DNA of 64,000 nucleotides from Lichenifustis flavocetrariae (GCF_026130545.1 NZ_JAMOIM010000008.1:62001-126000); one strand, 5' to 3'; positions 26,982 to 36,354 are shown, numbered from the stretch's first letter. Numbers and translations are program-made. The notes: generated by a model not told the origin, from the sequence alone.

Positions 26982-27521
26982 ATGAACCTCGACGCCGTAT
27001 CTTCCGGAAAGAATCCGCCCGAAGAAGTCAATGTCGTGATTGAGGTGCCGATCGGCGGCGAGCCCATCAAATACGAGATGGACAAAGCCTCCGGTGCCCT
27101 CACGGTCGATCGCTTCCTCTACACGGCGATGCGCTATCCTGGAAACTATGGCTTCATCCCCCACACCTTGTCGGATGACGGCGATCCCTGCGATGTGATC
27201 GTGGCAAACACCCGCGCCATCATTCCGGGTGCCGTCATGGCATGCCGCGTTGTCGGCGCCCTGATGATGGAAGATGAGGCGGGGATCGACGAGAAGATCA
27301 TCGCGGTCCCCACCACCAAGCTCACGCGCCGCTACGAGAATGTGAAGAACTATACGGATCTACCCAACATCACGATCGAGCAGATCGAGCATTTCTTCAC
27401 CCACTACAAGGATCTCGAGCCCGGCAAATGGGTCAAGATCGTCCGGTGGTGCGATGCGGCTGAGGCCAAGGAGCTGATCACCGCGGGGCTTGAACGCGCC
27501 AAGGCTGCCAAGAAGGGCTGA
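26982..27521 (+). CDS. ppa: Inorganic pyrophosphatase
   Basis: The 179-residue protein is a family I soluble pyrophosphatase that splits diphosphate into two phosphates in the cytoplasm and so drives biosynthetic reactions. Diagnostic residues are visible: the metal-binding [10 protein letters not shown] motif, KYEMDKASG near the substrate lysine, and [17 protein letters not shown] lies about eight bases before the ATG. The length is normal for the bacterial hexameric form. A hairpin follows the stop codon at 27544-27568. Confidence 0.97.
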   Translation: MNLDAVSSGKNPPEEVNVVIEVPIGGEPIKYEMDKASGALTVDRFLYTAMRYPGNYGFIPHTLSDDGDPCDVIVANTRAIIPGAVMACRVVGALMMEDEAGIDEKIIAVPTTKLTRRYENVKNYTDLPNITIEQIEHFFTHYKDLEPGKWVKIVRWCDAAEAKELITAGLERAKAAKKG

Positions 27522-27543
27522 CGGCAACCTCCGCTCAGGCCAA

Positions 27544-27568
27544 CGTGGCGCCCCACCAACGCGCCACG
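27544..27568 (+). terminator. Hairpin after the pyrophosphatase gene
   Basis: CGTGGCGC at 27544-27551 pairs perfectly with GCGCCACG at 27561-27568 around a nine-base loop, followed by ATTTC. It lies 22 bases after the ppa stop codon. The short T-run makes it a moderate candidate for intrinsic termination. Confidence 0.6.
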
Positions 27569-27645
27569 ATTTCAGCACAATATTTGATCCAGCGGGCGGG
27601 ATGCGCTAAAGGCCTAATCAGCCAAACCCGTCCAGGACTGTTCAA

Positions 27646-27795
27646 ATGGCCGATGCCGACCATATGCCGATGCACAGCAGCTATATGGATTACGCCGAGC
27701 ATGAGCGAACGTATCGGGGTTTCACCTTTGCGGCCAAATGGGGCACGGCGGTCATCGCCGGGATCATCATCCTCCTTGCCATCTTTTTAGTCTGA
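27646..27795 (+). CDS. aa3-type cytochrome c oxidase subunit IV, small
   Basis: This 49-residue protein reads MADADHMPMHSSYMDYAEHE, then RTYRGFTFAAKWG and a single C-terminal membrane helix (TAVIAGIIILLAIFLV). It matches the small bacterial aa3 oxidase subunit IV family (COX4_pro_2), whose members are about 45-65 residues with the same YMDYxEHExT...F motif. The protein is a one-helix accessory of the aa3 terminal oxidase in the inner membrane; the main oxidase genes are not in the window. It lies between ppa and pntAA; in many Rhizobiales it likewise stands directly before the transhydrogenase genes. Confidence 0.88.
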   Translation: MADADHMPMHSSYMDYAEHERTYRGFTFAAKWGTAVIAGIIILLAIFLV

Positions 27796-27887
27796 CGTGG
27801 ACGGCCGGCGAACGCCGGCACTTGCTGACAACAGGGCTGCGGCGCTCTTCTGAGCGAGGCTGAAAATCCTGGACAGCTGGAGGAAAC

Positions 27888-29021
27888 ATGCGCATTGCGG
27901 TGCCGAGCGAGACGGACCCGGCGGAGCCTCGGGTCGCCATCACCCCCGACATGGTTCGCAAATATATAGGGATTGGCGCCGAGGTCGTGGTGCAGTCCGG
28001 TGCGGGCCTCAAGGCCGGTATCCGGGATGCGGATTTCGAGGCGGCCGGTGCGAAGATCGCTCCGTCGGGGGTCCTTGAAGGCGCTGACGTCGTGCTGCGG
28101 GTCCGCCGTCCCGCCGCTGATGATCTGACGGGCTTGAAGCCCGGTGCCCTGGTCCTGGCCATCATGGATCCCTATGGTCAAGAAGCGGCGCTCCAGGCTT
28201 TGGCCGGATCGGGCGCCACTGCCTTCGCCATGGAGCTCATGCCGCGCATCACGCGCGCCCAGGTCATGGATGTTCTCTCCAGCCAGGCCAACCTCGCCGG
28301 CTACCGCGTCGTGATCGACGCCGCCGAGCAATATGGCCGCGCATTTCCGATGATGATGACGGCGGCTGGCACAGTGCCGGCCGCCAGGGTTTTCATCATG
28401 GGTGTCGGCGTTGCAGGCCTTCAGGCGATCGCCACGGCGCGTCGCCTCGGCGCCATCGTGACGGCCACCGACGTGCGCCCCGCCACGAAGGAACAGGTCG
28501 AATCGCTCGGAGCGAAATTCATCGCGGTCGAGGACGAGGAGTTCAAACAGGCCGAAACGTCAGGCGGCTACGCCAAGGAAATGTCGGACGCCTACAAGGC
28601 CAAGCAGGCGACGTTGGTCGCAGCCCACATTGCCAAGCAGGACATCGTCATCACGACGGCCTTGATCCCCGGCCGGCCGGCGCCGAAGCTGGTGACCGCC
28701 GAAATGGTGCATTCCATGCGGCCGGGCTCCGTGGTGATGGATCTCGCGGTCGAGCGAGGCGGCAATTGCGAGTTGTCCCGCCCGGGCGAGGTGGTGGAGA
28801 TAGAGGGCGTGAAGATCGTCGGCTATCTCAATGTCGCGGGCCGTCTCGCCGCGACCGCGTCGAGCCTCTATGCCCGCAACCTGTTCGCATTTGTGGAAAC
28901 GCTGATCGACAAGGACACCAAGTCCCTTCGGGTTGATCCGAATGATGAGCTGGTGCGGGCCACCTGTCTCACGCGCGACGGCGCCGTGATCCACCCGAAC
29001 TTTCTGCCCAAGGTCGCCTGA
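27888..29021 (+). CDS. pntAA: NAD(P) transhydrogenase subunit alpha part 1
   Basis: The 377-residue protein is the NAD(H)-binding domain I of proton-translocating transhydrogenase. It starts MRIAVPSETDPAEPRVAITP, the family signature, and has RQD-loop and Rossmann features: GVGVAGLQAIATARRLGA binds NAD, and SQANLAGYR is conserved. The enzyme transfers hydride between NADH and NADP, coupled to proton entry, and keeps NADPH high. It is the first of three subunits in the split form common in alphaproteobacteria. A strong ribosome site (GGAGGAAAC) precedes the ATG. Confidence 0.97.
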   Translation: MRIAVPSETDPAEPRVAITPDMVRKYIGIGAEVVVQSGAGLKAGIRDADFEAAGAKIAPSGVLEGADVVLRVRRPAADDLTGLKPGALVLAIMDPYGQEAALQALAGSGATAFAMELMPRITRAQVMDVLSSQANLAGYRVVIDAAEQYGRAFPMMMTAAGTVPAARVFIMGVGVAGLQAIATARRLGAIVTATDVRPATKEQVESLGAKFIAVEDEEFKQAETSGGYAKEMSDAYKAKQATLVAAHIAKQDIVITTALIPGRPAPKLVTAEMVHSMRPGSVVMDLAVERGGNCELSRPGEVVEIEGVKIVGYLNVAGRLAATASSLYARNLFAFVETLIDKDTKSLRVDPNDELVRATCLTRDGAVIHPNFLPKVA

Positions 29022-29068
29022 CACAAAACGACTCGGATCAACGGGTTTGAACAAGGGGAAACGCCAGC

Positions 29069-29521
29069 ATGGCCATCGCTGAAACGCCCGACGACATCTA
29101 CCATCGGGCGCAGGCTGCGGCCGACGCCGCACAGCATGCCGCCGATGTCGCGCATGCCTATGCGATGCAACTCGGCGAGATGGCGGGTGGTGCCGTGCAT
29201 GCCGCGAGTGGCGGTGCGGTCGATCCCTTCGTGCTTCGTCTGGCGATCTTCGCAATGGCGGTCTTCGTCGGTTATTATGTCGTGTGGTCGGTGACGCCCG
29301 CCCTGCACACGCCGCTCATGTCGGTGACCAACGCCATCTCGTCCGTGATCGTAGTCGGCGCGCTGCTCCTCATCGATGTTCCGATCATCCCGGGCCATGA
29401 GGCCGGCGCGTGGGCGGCTCGGCTCTTCGGCTTCATCGCTTTGATCCTCGCGACCGTGAACATCTTCGGTGGCTTTCTGGTCACCGAGCGGATGTTGTCG
29501 ATGTACAAGAAGAAGGGCTGA
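29069..29521 (+). CDS. pntAB: NAD(P) transhydrogenase subunit alpha part 2
   Basis: The 150-residue membrane protein corresponds to the C-terminal half of E. coli PntA. An alanine-rich soluble start (residues 1-50) leads into three to four membrane helices, including [20 protein letters not shown] and [20 protein letters not shown], with [19 protein letters not shown], the conserved loop of the proton channel. The C-terminus ends [12 protein letters not shown], typical of the family. It lies 47 bases after pntAA and six bases before pntB. Confidence 0.95.
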   Translation: MAIAETPDDIYHRAQAAADAAQHAADVAHAYAMQLGEMAGGAVHAASGGAVDPFVLRLAIFAMAVFVGYYVVWSVTPALHTPLMSVTNAISSVIVVGALLLIDVPIIPGHEAGAWAARLFGFIALILATVNIFGGFLVTERMLSMYKKKG

Positions 29522-29526
29522 GCGCG

Positions 29527-30930
29527 ATGAGCGACAATATCGCGGTCCTTCTCTATCTCGTTTCCGGCATCCTGTTTATTCTGGCCCTGCGCGGGCTCTC
29601 GTCGCCCGCCACTTCGCGTCAGGGTAACAGATTCGGTATGTTCGGCATGGGCCTCGCGGTCCTGACGACGCTGATCAACCGGCCCCCTGCTGATTTCGGA
29701 GCTTTCCTTCTGGTGCTGATCGGTGTCGCGGCCGGCGGCTCTATCGGCGCGTGGCGGGCCCGCACCGTGCAGATGACGGCTATGCCGCAACTCGTGGCGC
29801 TGTTCCACGCGCTCGTGGGGCTCGCGGCCGTGGTGGTCGCGGCGGGCGCATTGTATGCGCCACAAGCTTTCGGCATCGGAGAGCCAGGTGCCATCCATGG
29901 CCCCAGCCTCATCGAAATGTCTCTCGGGGCCGCAATCGGGGCGCTCACCTTCACGGGCTCGATCATCGCCTTCGCCAAGCTCGACGGCCGCATGTCGGGC
30001 AAGCCCATCATGTTGCCGCAGAGGCACCTCATCAACATCGCGCTCGCCGCGGCGCTCGTGGTGCTGATCGCCGTTTTCTACAGCACGGCCAGTCCGCTCG
30101 CGTTCTGGCTCATCGTGATCGATGCCCTCGTGCTTGGCATCCTCCTCATCATCCCGATCGGCGGCGCCGACATGCCGGTCGTGGTGTCGATGTTGAACTC
30201 CTATTCGGGCTGGGCTGCGGCCGGGATCGGCTTCACGCTCGGCAATCTGGCGTTGATCATCACCGGAGCGCTCGTCGGCTCGTCAGGTGCGATCCTGAGC
30301 TACATCATGTGCAAGGCGATGAACCGCTCTTTCGTCTCCGTGATCCTCGGTGGCTTCGGGGGCGATACGTCGGCCGCAGGGGCGGGTGTCGTCGAGACGC
30401 GGCCGGTGAAGCAGGGGTCCGCCGAGGATGCCGCCTACATCATGAAAAACGCCGGCAAGGTCATCATCGTGCCGGGCTACGGCATGGCTGTCGCGCAGGC
30501 TCAGCATGCGTTGCGTGAGATGGCCGATCTGCTCAAGGCGGAAGGCGTCGATGTCAAATATGCCATTCATCCGGTGGCGGGCCGCATGCCGGGCCACATG
30601 AACGTGCTCCTCGCCGAGGCCAACGTACCCTATGACGAGGTGTTCGAGCTCGAAGACATCAACTCGGAATTCGCGCAGGCCGACGTGGCCTTCGTGATCG
30701 GCGCCAATGACGTCACGAACCCGGCCGCCAAGACCGACAAAGCGTCGCCGATCTATGGCATGCCGATCCTCGACGTCGAAAAGGCCAAGACGGTGCTGTT
30801 TATCAAGCGTGGTATGGCGGCCGGCTACGCGGGCGTGGAAAACGAGCTGTTCTTCCGCGACAATACGATGATGCTCTTCGCCGACGCCAAGAAGATGGTG
30901 GAGAACATCGTCAAGGGACTGGGCCACTAA
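29527..30930 (+). CDS. pntB: NAD(P) transhydrogenase subunit beta
   Basis: The 467-residue protein has eight or nine membrane helices in its first 260 residues, including SVLN-like SMLNSYSGWAAAGIGFTL, then the soluble NADP(H)-binding domain III. There AGKVIIVPGYGMAVAQAQH is the NADP-binding loop, AIHPVAGRMPGHMNVLLAEA is fully conserved, and GANDVTNPAAKTD closes over the coenzyme. It completes the proton-pumping complex with PntAA and PntAB. ATG at 29527 follows the pntAB stop by five bases. Confidence 0.97.
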   Translation: MSDNIAVLLYLVSGILFILALRGLSSPATSRQGNRFGMFGMGLAVLTTLINRPPADFGAFLLVLIGVAAGGSIGAWRARTVQMTAMPQLVALFHALVGLAAVVVAAGALYAPQAFGIGEPGAIHGPSLIEMSLGAAIGALTFTGSIIAFAKLDGRMSGKPIMLPQRHLINIALAAALVVLIAVFYSTASPLAFWLIVIDALVLGILLIIPIGGADMPVVVSMLNSYSGWAAAGIGFTLGNLALIITGALVGSSGAILSYIMCKAMNRSFVSVILGGFGGDTSAAGAGVVETRPVKQGSAEDAAYIMKNAGKVIIVPGYGMAVAQAQHALREMADLLKAEGVDVKYAIHPVAGRMPGHMNVLLAEANVPYDEVFELEDINSEFAQADVAFVIGANDVTNPAAKTDKASPIYGMPILDVEKAKTVLFIKRGMAAGYAGVENELFFRDNTMMLFADAKKMVENIVKGLGH

Positions 30931-31042
30931 GGGGCGTCGTCCTCCGCACGTGAGACGTCTGCAGCGAGGCATCGGTAAGCGGGGACGAGCCGGCTCAGTC
31001 GCCTCTCGATGGCTTCGGAACGCGGCTGATGCTGGCCGGTCC

Positions 31043-31666
31043 TCAGGGTGAGATCGCGAGCCACAAGGATCGCGAGGCCAGGGCCGCCAGAACCACGGCG
31101 GCAGCCATCCCGCCGGAGCGGCGGCAGAACGGAGGCCAAGCGACGTTCCGTAGCTTGCTTGCCACCAGGCCGAGCGAGGCGAACCACAGTCCAGCCATGA
31201 GGAATACGGTGCAGCAGGAGAGCACCATCATGATCCGCGTGCAGGCGTGACTAAGGAAAAACGCCGCGAAATAGGGCACGGATAGAGGGTGCAGTGCGGC
31301 GGCGGCTAGGCCGAGGAGGAAGGGCTCGACGCAGGAACGGTGCGCTGGCGGCTCTCGGAGGACCGGCTTTGATCGTGCGAAAGCATAAAGCCGCAATGCC
31401 GCGCGGAACATAATAGTGGCGACAAGCACACTCCCGGCGATGCGAATACCAGCCCCTTGCGGCAGGGCCGCCGCGCTCGATGCCGCGACGGCCGCCGCGA
31501 GCGTCGCGCCCGTGGCGACGCCCGCCGCAGCCGTGATGGGCTTCAAGGCCGACCGCTCCCCACTGGATTGTAGAACCACGATGGCGTTGGGGCCTGGAAT
31601 GACCAGCATGCATCCATAGGCGATCGCAAACTGGGTCAATATCGAAGCGAGATCAGGGTCGATCAT
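31043..31666 (-). CDS. LysE/RhtB family amino-acid exporter
   Basis: The 207-residue protein has five to six hydrophobic helices. Its N-terminal region FAIAYGCMLVIPGPNAIVVL contains the PGP signature of the LysE superfamily, and PFLLGLAAAALHPLSVPYFA matches the conserved central part. These proteins export amino acids or homoserine lactones. ATG at 31666 begins MIDPDLASILTQ, the usual position ahead of the first helix. The gene points toward pntB on the opposite strand. The substrate is unknown. Confidence 0.85.
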   Translation of the reverse strand: MIDPDLASILTQFAIAYGCMLVIPGPNAIVVLQSSGERSALKPITAAAGVATGATLAAAVAASSAAALPQGAGIRIAGSVLVATIMFRAALRLYAFARSKPVLREPPAHRSCVEPFLLGLAAAALHPLSVPYFAAFFLSHACTRIMMVLSCCTVFLMAGLWFASLGLVASKLRNVAWPPFCRRSGGMAAAVVLAALASRSLWLAISP

Positions 31667-32718
31667 CACGACGTCATTCGCGGCAAGCCGCTCGGGGGAC
31701 GTCGAATCTGCCCCTCGCGGCATGCGCGTGCACCGAGGGCCGGGGTTCCTGGGTCGGACAGGGTGCCGCTTAGCGGATGCTTTCCACAACCATTGCGAAT
31801 TCGGTTCTGAAGATCTGGTCGCTGCGACGGTTGAAGGTGACCGAAAAGGCGGGCTTGCCAAAGGGACGTGGCACCGAAATAGTCACGCCTTGGCCGGCCG
31901 CTAAGATCTTGACCATCCGGACCGTTGCTCGCCGTGGGAACGAATGGGCCATCGGGGTCGTGAGTTTCAACTTCCTCGATGTCCTGGAGAGGACCGAAAT
32001 TAATGGGATAAGCTTGCAAGGGATGAGTTATCTCTGTAATCATCAGATATACCAATCGAAATAAGCATAGTATTAAGTACAAATTTAACAGAGAGATTTA
32101 GATCAAGATCATTTGCGCTGCGTGACGGCGCGAAATTTTTATTCGAATCTCGAAAATCTTAGCGATCCATCCTCGCCCTCCACATCCACCAAACGGTGGA
32201 GGCATTCGAAAATGTATTTGATGGCCGCGAGGCGAAATCCCGACGGCGGAGGGATACGAGCGACGATCTGAGCGCCGGTCGACAATGAGCGGAACACGAG
32301 ACCGGCGGCATGCGACGCTCCAGATGAAGGCTTTGCAACGCGCAGAGTTGCCACTGCCGGTCGTCGACCGCGCGATAATCCGACCGATCGGTACAGCGCT
32401 GCCGGCAGCCCCGTGCGGCCCTTGCCACCATGACCGATGGCAAAGGCAAATGAAGCAACCAGCGCGCGGGTCGCTTTATTCCCGGTGACCCGAAAAATTG
32501 TCGTTCCCGCACGACCCGCTCCCGGACCAGGCGGCAAAGCACGCAAATCCTTGGCGTCCGAACGGACGCGAGCGGAGAGGTGGGTTGCGAGTGATCGGGT
32601 TGTAGGGCATCGATCCAGGAGAGAGCTGGTCCATGCTCGATGTCGGGCTTTGGCGAGGCGCGGCACGATTGCTGCAAAGAGCGGGTGCGGCCCAGCGGCG
32701 AAAGGGCACGGAGACCTC
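31667..32718. other. Long spacer with AT-rich core and no confident gene
   Basis: About 1050 bases lie between the LysE-type gene and the LuxR-type gene. The stretch around 31990-32150 is clearly AT-rich and may hold promoters. Frames are present on both strands: a 193-codon complementary frame at 32139-32720 has noise-like composition, and a 66-residue complementary frame at 31770-31970 (ending FRTEFAMVVESIR) looks more protein-like but has only a TTG start with a poorly placed ribosome site. None is convincing enough to call. Confidence 0.4.
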
Positions 32719-33864
32719 ATGAACGGACGCTACCAGTATTCGGCGGAGCACCTATCGGAGCTGGTGGGGACGATTTACGACTGCGTCCTGGCGCCAGCGA
32801 AATGGACGCAGGCCATTGCGGCGATCGGCGCCGCGTTCAATTTCCAGAACAGTATCCTGGCGATCAACGGCTTTGACGGGCGGGCCCTGGTCGGGGTGGT
32901 TGTCGGGGTCGACGACTATTGGTTGTCGCGTATGCTGAACTACGGGACGGCGGTGACCGATGGCTGGGGTGGCATGGAGAGGATCGCGCAATATCCTCTC
33001 GAAGAGCCGATCGTGCTGTCGCGCGCCATGCCGTCCCTAGATCTGGATCGCAACCCGTACTTCGTCGAATGGGCGCGGCCGCAAGGCATCATCGATGCCG
33101 TCGCGGTCGGTTTGGAGCGCAATGCGGTCGCCGTCTCCAACCTGTCGCTCGGCCGACACGAAAGCGCCGGGGCGGTGAGCGATGCTGAAATCGACTCGTT
33201 GCGGGTGCTGGCGCCGCACCTCCGTCGGGCCGTGGCCATCAGCCAGGTCCTGGAACTGAAGACGATCGAAGCGTCGACATTCGGCGCGACCTTGGACACG
33301 CTCAGTTCGGCGATTCTGATCGTCGACGTCGACACTCGCTGTCTCCACGCCAACGACGCCGCGAAGGCCATGCTGGATAAGAGAGACCCGATCGCACTTC
33401 GGGATGGCGAACTCGTCTTGCAGAGCAAGGCTGGAACCCTCGCTTTGAACGAGGCGGTGCGCAACGCGGCGACGACAATGTTGACGTCGCGATCGCGAGG
33501 CGCCGGCATTCCCACGACCGGTGAGAACGGCAGCCCGGTGGTTCTCCATGTCATGCCGCTGCATCGTCCGGAGCTCTCCCGGCCGATCAGCCGGCACGCT
33601 GTGGCAGCGGTGTTCGTGTCACCCTCCGCGTCTCCACCACAAATGCCCGCCGATGCTCTTTCCCTGCTCTACGCACTGACCCCCGCCGAAACGCGCGTCT
33701 TCGAAATGCTGGTCGGCGGCCAGACGCAGAGCAATATTTCGTCGACCCTCGGGCTTGCGGTCAGCACGGTCAAAACGCACCTGCTGCGAATCTTTGAGAA
33801 GACCGGTACAAAGCGCCAGGCCGACCTGATCAAGCTGGCAAGCTCGCTCTCCGCGCCTCTCTGA
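32719..33864 (+). CDS. LuxR-type helix-turn-helix transcription regulator
   Basis: The 381-residue protein, from ATG at 32719 with GGAG upstream, ends in a LuxR DNA-binding domain: LTPAETRVFEMLVGGQTQSN and LGLAVSTVKTHLLRIFEKTG (about 314-365). Two earlier domains are not clearly assigned. Residues 1-180 contain WTQAIAAIGAAFNFQNSILA, and about 190-290 looks PAS-like, with LSSAILIVDVDTRCLHANDA. There is no acyl-homoserine-lactone-binding motif. The gene lies 100 bases before the urate operon on the same strand and could regulate it, but that is inferred from position only. Confidence 0.87.
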   Translation: MNGRYQYSAEHLSELVGTIYDCVLAPAKWTQAIAAIGAAFNFQNSILAINGFDGRALVGVVVGVDDYWLSRMLNYGTAVTDGWGGMERIAQYPLEEPIVLSRAMPSLDLDRNPYFVEWARPQGIIDAVAVGLERNAVAVSNLSLGRHESAGAVSDAEIDSLRVLAPHLRRAVAISQVLELKTIEASTFGATLDTLSSAILIVDVDTRCLHANDAAKAMLDKRDPIALRDGELVLQSKAGTLALNEAVRNAATTMLTSRSRGAGIPTTGENGSPVVLHVMPLHRPELSRPISRHAVAAVFVSPSASPPQMPADALSLLYALTPAETRVFEMLVGGQTQSNISSTLGLAVSTVKTHLLRIFEKTGTKRQADLIKLASSLSAPL

Positions 33865-33964
33865 CGATTGGTCCTGCGTCTCCCACTTCTGCCACGGAAA
33901 GCCTCCAGAGCATTGACGCGCCACGTATCCTCAGGCCACCTTCACCTCGCAAAGGGAGGGCCTG

Positions 33965-34543
33965 ATGAGCTTGACGATCCCGATTATTCTGGGGACGGTT
34001 CGAGAGGGCCGGCAAGGCCTGCGTGCGGCCCGCTTTATGATGCGGCGGCTCACGGAAGCGGGCCACGCCGCGCCGCTCGTCGATCCCGCCGAACTGCAAT
34101 TGCCGCTGCTCCAACGCATGTACAAAGAATATCCGGCCGGAGCGGCGCCCGAGCCGCTTGAGCGGTTGGCTCAGTTGTATCGCCGTGCCGATGCCTTCGT
34201 GGTCGTGTCAGCGGAATACAACCACTCCATCCCGCCCGCTCTCTCCAACACGCTGGACCATTTTCTGGAGGAGTATTTCTGGCGTCCGAGCGGGATCGTC
34301 TGCTATTCGGCGGGCCGATACGGCGGCGTGCGTGCGGCGATGCAATTGCGGGCCATGCTGGGTGAACTCGGGACACCGAGCATCCCCTCGCTGCTGCCGA
34401 TCCCCGAAATCGGAAAAGCCCTGGACCAGGAAGGTCATGCGAGCGACGCCCGCCTCGATCAGTCCGCGACGCGGTTCATCGCTGAGCTCGTCTGGTATGC
34501 GGAGGCGCTGCGTCGGCAGCGGGCCGAAGGTACCCCTTATTGA
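33965..34543 (+). CDS. NADPH-dependent FMN reductase family protein
   Basis: The 192-residue flavodoxin-fold protein starts with IPIILGTVREGRQGLRAARF, the phosphate-binding loop of NADPH-dependent FMN reductases. VVVSAEYNHSIPPALSNTLD binds the isoalloxazine ring, and GIVCYSAGRYGGVRAAMQLR is also family-typical. It reduces FMN or quinones with NAD(P)H. It is 12 bases upstream of uraH and has its own strong ribosome site (GGGAGGG). Its place suggests it supplies reduced flavin to a urate-pathway enzyme, but no flavin-dependent urate hydroxylase is in the window. Confidence 0.85.
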   Translation: MSLTIPIILGTVREGRQGLRAARFMMRRLTEAGHAAPLVDPAELQLPLLQRMYKEYPAGAAPEPLERLAQLYRRADAFVVVSAEYNHSIPPALSNTLDHFLEEYFWRPSGIVCYSAGRYGGVRAAMQLRAMLGELGTPSIPSLLPIPEIGKALDQEGHASDARLDQSATRFIAELVWYAEALRRQRAEGTPY

Positions 34544-34555
34544 AAAGGATCAGCC

Positions 34556-34912
34556 ATGCCGCGCCTGTCTACCCACGTGCTCGACACAGCGCAGGGTCGT
34601 CCTGCCGCGGGGGTCACTCTGGTGCTCTCCCGTTTCGAGGATGGACGGCATCGCACCGTCCTGTGCGACACGAAGACCAATCAGGATGGCCGCACCGACA
34701 CGCCTCTGCTCGAAGGTGACGCCTTCAAGGTCGGCCAGTACGAGATCGCGTTTCACGTCGGCCCTTATTTCCGAGCGCAAGGCCTGACCCTCCCCGAACC
34801 TCCCTTCCTCGATGTCGTTCCCCTGCGCTTCGGCATCGCCGACCCTCACGGCCATTATCATGTCCCGCTCCTGGTCTCGCCCTGGAGCTATTCCACCTAT
34901 CGGGGAAGCTGA
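34556..34912 (+). CDS. uraH: 5-hydroxyisourate hydrolase
   Basis: The 118-residue protein is a transthyretin-related HIU hydrolase. It opens with LSTHVLDTAQGRPAAGV, including the catalytic His of the STHVLD motif, has RTDTPLLEGDAFKVGQYEIA in the middle, and ends with YSTYRGS, the diagnostic C-terminal tetrapeptide YRGS. It converts 5-hydroxyisourate to OHCU, the second step of urate breakdown to allantoin. It is in a tight operon, 12 bases after the flavin reductase gene and five bases before the puuE-uraD fusion. Confidence 0.96.
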   Translation: MPRLSTHVLDTAQGRPAAGVTLVLSRFEDGRHRTVLCDTKTNQDGRTDTPLLEGDAFKVGQYEIAFHVGPYFRAQGLTLPEPPFLDVVPLRFGIADPHGHYHVPLLVSPWSYSTYRGS

Positions 34913-34917
34913 CCCGC

Positions 34918-36354
34918 ATGTTCGATCTCGACCAGATCTACCCACGCGACATGGTGGGGTATGGCCGCAATCCGCCAAAGCCGAACTGGCCGGGCCGTGG
35001 CCGCGTCGCCGTCCAATTCGTCATCAACTACGAGGAGGGCGGAGAGAACAACATCCTGCATGGGGACGCGGCCTCGGAGGCCTTCCTGTCGGAGATCGTC
35101 GGTGCTCAGCCCTGGCCGGGGCAGCGGCATGTCAATATGGAATCGATCTACGAATACGGCTCCCGGGTGGGTTTTTGGCGTCTCTGGCGGATGTTCACGG
35201 CTCGCAAGATGCCGGTGACGGTCTACGCCGTCGCAAGCGCCATGGTGCGCAACCCGGAAGCGGTCGCGGCCATGAACGAGGCCGGATGGGAGATCGCCAC
35301 ACATGGTCTCAAATGGATCGACTACCGGAACCACACGATCGAGGCCGAGCGGGCCGATATCGACGAGGCGATCGGCATCCACACAGCGGTGGCGGGAGCT
35401 CGGCCCCTTGGTCTCTACCAGGGTCGCACCTCCTCCCAGACCTTGCAGATCGGCGCCCAGGAAGGCGGATTCCTTTATCTCGCTGACACTTACGCCGACG
35501 AATTGCCCTATTGGCAGAGGATCTCCGGCCGGCAGCAGCTGATCGTGCCTTACACGCTCGACGCGAACGACATGCGCTTCGCGACGCCGCAAGGCTTCAA
35601 CACGGGCGATCATTTCTTCGCCTATCTCAAGGACAGTTTCGACGTCCTCTATCGGGAAGGTGGAGAAGGGCACGGTGGCATGATGTCGATCGGCCTTCAT
35701 TGCCGGCTTGTCGGGCGACCGGGCCGGGCGGCCGCCCTCGAACGCTTTCTCGACTATGTGCAATCGCACGAACACGCCTGGGTGGCGACGCGGCTCGGCA
35801 TCGCGCGTCACTGGGTCAAGCATCATCCGCCAAAGGAAGGCTTCCGTCCAAGCCAGATGGGGCGTGCCTTGTTCGTCGAAGTCTTCGGCGGGATTTTCGA
35901 GCACACGCCCGCGGTGGCCGAGCGGGCCTATGCGGCTGGCATCTGGCCTTCGGAGGACACGACCGAAGGGTTGCATCGGGTGCTCGTGGCACAGATGCGC
36001 GCGATGTCTGCCGAGGACCAAGACGCCCTGATCAAGGCGCACCCCGATCTGGCGGGGCGCTTGGCCTTGGCGGGGGAGCTTACCGCGTCGTCGGCCGGCG
36101 AACAGGCCTCCGCAGGCCTCGATCGTCTGAGTACGGACGAACTCCAACGCTTCACGACGCTCAACACGGCCTATCGCGAGAGGTTCGGGTTTCCATTCAT
36201 CATCGCCGTGAAGGGAAAGAACAAGGCTGACATTCTGCAGAACTTCGAGGTGCGGCTCGCCAACACGGTCGTGGCGGAGCGAGCCGAAGCTCTGATGCAG
36301 ATCGAGCGGATCGCGAGGTTGAGGCTCGACGCGATACGGTTGGGCCAATCCTAA
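34918..36354 (+). CDS. Allantoinase (PuuE type) fused to OHCU decarboxylase
   Basis: The 478-residue protein has two enzymes in one chain. Residues about 1-305 are a polysaccharide-deacetylase-like allantoinase of the PuuE type, with YPRDMVGYGRNPP, FVINYEEGGENN, NMESIYEYGSR and SIGLHCRLVGRPGRA. Residues about 320-478 are an OHCU decarboxylase, with the catalytic His375 in KAHPDLAGRLA followed by GEQASAGLD and FGFPFIIAVKG. The C-terminal half makes allantoin from OHCU and the N-terminal half opens allantoin to allantoate, so the chain carries out consecutive steps after UraH. Such fusions are known in Rhizobiales. Uricase and the steps after allantoate are not in the window. Confidence 0.93.
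   Translation: MFDLDQIYPRDMVGYGRNPPKPNWPGRGRVAVQFVINYEEGGENNILHGDAASEAFLSEIVGAQPWPGQRHVNMESIYEYGSRVGFWRLWRMFTARKMPVTVYAVASAMVRNPEAVAAMNEAGWEIATHGLKWIDYRNHTIEAERADIDEAIGIHTAVAGARPLGLYQGRTSSQTLQIGAQEGGFLYLADTYADELPYWQRISGRQQLIVPYTLDANDMRFATPQGFNTGDHFFAYLKDSFDVLYREGGEGHGGMMSIGLHCRLVGRPGRAAALERFLDYVQSHEHAWVATRLGIARHWVKHHPPKEGFRPSQMGRALFVEVFGGIFEHTPAVAERAYAAGIWPSEDTTEGLHRVLVAQMRAMSAEDQDALIKAHPDLAGRLALAGELTASSAGEQASAGLDRLSTDELQRFTTLNTAYRERFGFPFIIAVKGKNKADILQNFEVRLANTVVAERAEALMQIERIARLRLDAIRLGQS

Noticed and set aside
31770-31970. 66-residue complementary frame ending FRTEFAMVVESIR
   Set aside because: The composition is somewhat protein-like, but only a TTG start is available, the ribosome site is too close, and the frame runs on upstream without a better start. 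Not strong enough to call.
31777-32064. 95-codon forward frame in the same spacer
   Set aside because: It overlaps other frames of equal weight, ends in AT-rich DNA and lacks a recognisable domain.
32139-32720. Complementary-strand frame of 193 codons in the spacer before the LuxR-type gene
   Set aside because: It is rich in Arg, Ala, Ser and Pro with no helix or strand pattern and no known motif; its start falls on the LuxR-type gene's own ribosome site.
34897-36348. Complementary-strand frame of 483 codons
   Set aside because: It is antisense to the allantoinase/OHCU decarboxylase fusion, whose motifs are unmistakable. The antisense product has no recognisable domain.
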